Source of the DNA: JBAZLV01 sp041650055
Lineage (GTDB): Bacteria > Nitrospirota > UBA9217
Assembly: GCA_041650055.1 (NCBI GenBank)
Contig: JBAZLV010000060.1
Span: forward strand, 1-9,026
Reading direction: 5' to 3'
Length of the DNA stretch: 9,026 nt
Part shown: positions 7,212 through 9,026 of the stretch, one piece after another
Layout of the letters: every line of letters begins with the position of its first letter
Numbering within the stretch: position 1 is the first letter of the stretch
The notes under the pieces: model-generated
Seen by the model: only the letters and a program-made list of their open reading frames with translations
Databases searched by the model: none
What the model was told of the DNA's origin: nothing
Position numbers and translations under genes: made by a program

Positions 7212-9026
7212 GCACCGGGTGCATTTAACCTCACTGCCCCTGCGTCCAATGCCGTAAATGTACCGGTACTTCCTACCTTCACCTGGACAGCCTCAACCGG
7301 GGCAACGAGCTACAGTGTGTATTACGGAACCACTTCACCCGGAACATTGAAGGTCACAGTAACCGGGACGAGCTACACACCCACAACCGCATTAACTAAT
7401 GATAAAGTTTACTATTGGAAGATCGTGGCCAAGAATGCAGCAGGAGAAACAACCACCGCCACCGGATCTCCGCAAAGCTTCCGGACAATTGTAAAAGCGC
7501 CCGCAGCATTCAGCCTGTCAGCACCTTCAAGCGGAAAGACCAAAGTCTCGGTCACTCCCGTATTCAGATGGGGTGTTTCAGCGCGGGCTACCAGCTACGA
7601 TCTGTATTACGGAAAAACTTCTCCCGGCACACTCGTAACGACCGTGACCACGACAGGCTACACCGTACCTGCCGGCAGTCCCCTGACCAACAAGACGGTT
7701 TACTACTGGAAAGTAGTAGCCAAGAATGCCGGTGGAGAAACAATATCCAACTACTCACCTCGAAGCTTCACCACCATCGTGAGTAACCCGGGAACATTTA
7801 ATCTCACGGGACCGGCCAACGGAGCAATCGATGTAACGGTAACCCCGACCTTCACCTGGACGGCCTCAGCGAACGCAACCAAATACAAAATATACTATGG
7901 CACCACCTCGCCGCCGCCTTATGTGACAAGCGTAACGGGCGCTACCCAATACGTCAAAACCACGTCATTTTCCAAGAACACCAAATACTACTGGAACATC
8001 GAAGCAGTCAATGACGCGGGAACAATCATGTCTTCCACCGGGCCGTGGAACTTCACCACACTTCCGGCAGTGCCCGGATCATTCAGCTTCTCATCTCTAG
8101 CCAATAACGCCACCAATGTATCCGTAACACCGGCCTTACGCTGGACAGCATCATCAAATGCAACGAGTTACGAAGTGTATTATGGAACCACCTCGCCAGG
8201 GACCTTACAGACAACAGTCACCACGACCGGGTATACTCCCACAACCGCCCTGGCAGGCAACACCAAATACTACTGGCAGGTCATAGCCAAGAACTCAGCG
8301 GGAAGTAAGACCATCACCTATGCCCCGAGAAACTTCACCACCACGGCAAGTACCTCACCTCCCGGAGCATTCAGCCAGACCGCACCCGCAAGCGGAGCAA
8401 CCGGCATCGCAGTAAAACCCACCTTCACGTGGGGAGCATCATCAGGAGCCACGAGTTACGATGCGTATTACGGGACTACATCTCCGGGAACATTACAGAC
8501 GAACGTAGCCACCACAAGCTACACACCCACAACCGCCTTGTCAAATAACACGAAGTATTACTGGAAGATCGTGGCCAAGAATGGAGACGGCTCAACTACG
8601 GCAACCGGGGCGCCCTGGAACTTCACCACCATGGCAAGCACCTCACCTCCCGGAGCCTTTAACCAGACAGCGCCGGTAAACGGAGCGAGCGCGGCGCTAA
8701 AACCCACATTCACCTGGGAAGCATCAAGCGGAGCAACGAGCTATGAAGTGTATTACGGAACCACATCGCCAGGAACCTTACAGACGACCGTAACCACCAC
8801 AAGCTACACGCCGACAGCAGACCTCCAAAATGGGAAAACCTACTACTGGCAGATCATAGCCAAAAATGCAAACGGCTCAACCATAGCAACCGGGGCGCCG
8901 TTCATCTTCACCACCCCGGCGGGAACCATAGCAGCACCTGGAGACTTCAGCCTCAGTGCTCCGACACCAGATGCAACAGACGTATCCATAACACCGACGT
9001 TCAACTGGACAACCTCAGCCTATGCC
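7113..9026 (+). CDS. Secreted fibronectin type III-like repeat protein, 3'-truncated by window edge
   Basis: The frame is open from ATG 7113 to the last base, giving 638 residues with no stop. The start is supported by GGGGAGG upstream and by a signal peptide at residues 1-33: basic N-terminus, hydrophobic SMVLLLTLLFSAVAFA, and AFA|A cleavage. The mature part has six complete and one partial repeat of 95-96 residues, each with a PGxFxLxAP entry, TFTWxASxGATSY (strand B/C-like Trp and Tyr), VYYGTTSPGTL, and YYWxIxAKNxxG followed by FTT. This pattern fits fibronectin type III or a close Ig-like fold. There is no Cys or His, and Thr reaches about one fifth of repeat 6. Such arrays usually form extracellular stalks or adhesin spacers. 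No catalytic or anchoring domain is visible, so the function is not known. What follows repeat 7 lies outside the window. Confidence 0.9.
   Translation, partial: MQIQNRKTKSIWRIAYSSMVLLLTLLFSAVAFAAPGAFNLTAPASNAVNVPVLPTFTWTASTGATSYSVYYGTTSPGTLKVTVTGTSYTPTTALTNDKVYYWKIVAKNAAGETTTATGSPQSFRTIVKAPAAFSLSAPSSGKTKVSVTPVFRWGVSARATSYDLYYGKTSPGTLVTTVTTTGYTVPAGSPLTNKTVYYWKVVAKNAGGETISNYSPRSFTTIVSNPGTFNLTGPANGAIDVTVTPTFTWTASANATKYKIYYGTTSPPPYVTSVTGATQYVKTTSFSKNTKYYWNIEAVNDAGTIMSSTGPWNFTTLPAVPGSFSFSSLANNATNVSVTPALRWTASSNATSYEVYYGTTSPGTLQTTVTTTGYTPTTALAGNTKYYWQVIAKNSAGSKTITYAPRNFTTTASTSPPGAFSQTAPASGATGIAVKPTFTWGASSGATSYDAYYGTTSPGTLQTNVATTSYTPTTALSNNTKYYWKIVAKNGDGSTTATGAPWNFTTMASTSPPGAFNQTAPVNGASAALKPTFTWEASSGATSYEVYYGTTSPGTLQTTVTTTSYTPTADLQNGKTYYWQIIAKNANGSTIATGAPFIFTTPAGTIAAPGDFSLSAPTPDATDVSITPTFNWTTSAYA
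7215..9026 (+). repeat. Tandem array of 95-96-residue Fn3-like repeats, six complete and one partial
   Basis: Repeats begin at the Pro of the P-G/A-x-F entry motif: 7215, 7500, 7788, 8073, 8361, 8649 and 8937. The steps are 285, 288, 285, 288, 288 and 288 bases, so the frame never shifts. Linkers differ (TIVKA, TIVSN, TLPAV, then TASTSP and TMASTSP, then TPAGTIAA). Repeat 3 is the most divergent in its middle, with SPPPYV in place of SPGTL and NIEAVN in place of KIVAKN. Repeat 7 is cut by the window edge after 30 residues. Confidence 0.9.
8343..8936 (+). repeat. Recent duplication of repeats 5 and 6 with their linkers
   Basis: Repeat 5 (from 8361) and repeat 6 (from 8649) are 288 bases apart and agree at the DNA level across the linker and most of the domain. 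The linker GCAAGyACCTCACCTCCCGG occurs at 8346-8365 and 8634-8653 with one difference. Synonymous sites match as well, unlike the other repeat pairs, which indicates a young duplication or conversion event. Repeat 6 lost one residue near GASAALKP and gained a longer exit linker. Confidence 0.7.

Noticed and set aside
7082..7282. 66-codon antisense ORF across the start of the repeat protein
   Set aside because: It is the complement of the ribosome binding site and signal peptide region. The hydrophobic stretch mirrors the signal peptide.
7415..7786. 123-codon + strand ORF inside the repeat protein
   Set aside because: It is in a different frame from the signal-peptide-led gene, and its apparent repetitiveness only reflects the underlying Fn3 repeats.

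Overview
The window holds the 3' three quarters of one very large gene, a 602-bp AT-rich intergenic region, and the 5' part of a second gene that runs off the right edge. Both genes are on the + strand. Long antisense or out-of-frame ORFs inside either gene are shadows and are not annotated.

Region 1 (1-6510): a cyclic beta-1,2-glucan synthase of the NdvB/ChvB/Cgs type. The frame is open from base 1, so the true start and roughly the first 650-700 residues lie upstream. That estimate compares the 2169 codons seen (2169 residues) with the roughly 2800-2900 residues usual for the family. The visible part covers the end of the GT84 glycosyltransferase, four membrane segments, the glucoamylase-like domain, and two consecutive GH94-like units. 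Only the second of these carries the GDWNDG active-site motif. By the family model, UDP-glucose is polymerised at the inner membrane while the GH94 phosphorylase activity sets chain length before cyclisation.

Region 2 (6511-7112): no credible gene. It is clearly AT-rich (three 60-base lines counted by hand are 28, 43 and 25% GC) and unusually full of small inverted repeats, a 12-bp perfect palindrome and a 16-bp direct repeat pair. Two of the dyads look like weak terminators for the upstream gene. A TATA-like stretch, a dyad and a strong GGGGAGG ribosome binding site lie just before the second gene.

Region 3 (7113-9026): a secreted protein with a Sec signal peptide followed by at least six complete and one partial fibronectin type III-like repeats of 95-96 residues. 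The 638 residues seen contain no Cys or His and are very rich in Thr, Ser and Ala. Repeats 5 and 6 are close DNA copies, which suggests recent expansion. The C-terminal end and any functional domain are outside the window.

Organism: Sec-type secretion, a strong Shine-Dalgarno and an NdvB-like synthase fit an envelope-bearing bacterium of moderate GC, perhaps an anaerobic or deltaproteobacterial-type lineage. NdvB-like proteins also occur in some methanogenic archaea, and the TATA-like element would fit that too, so I cannot settle the taxon. Nothing shows that the two genes form an operon. The long gap with terminator-like dyads argues for separate transcription. A functional link through the cell surface (glucan export and an extracellular repeat protein) is only a possibility.
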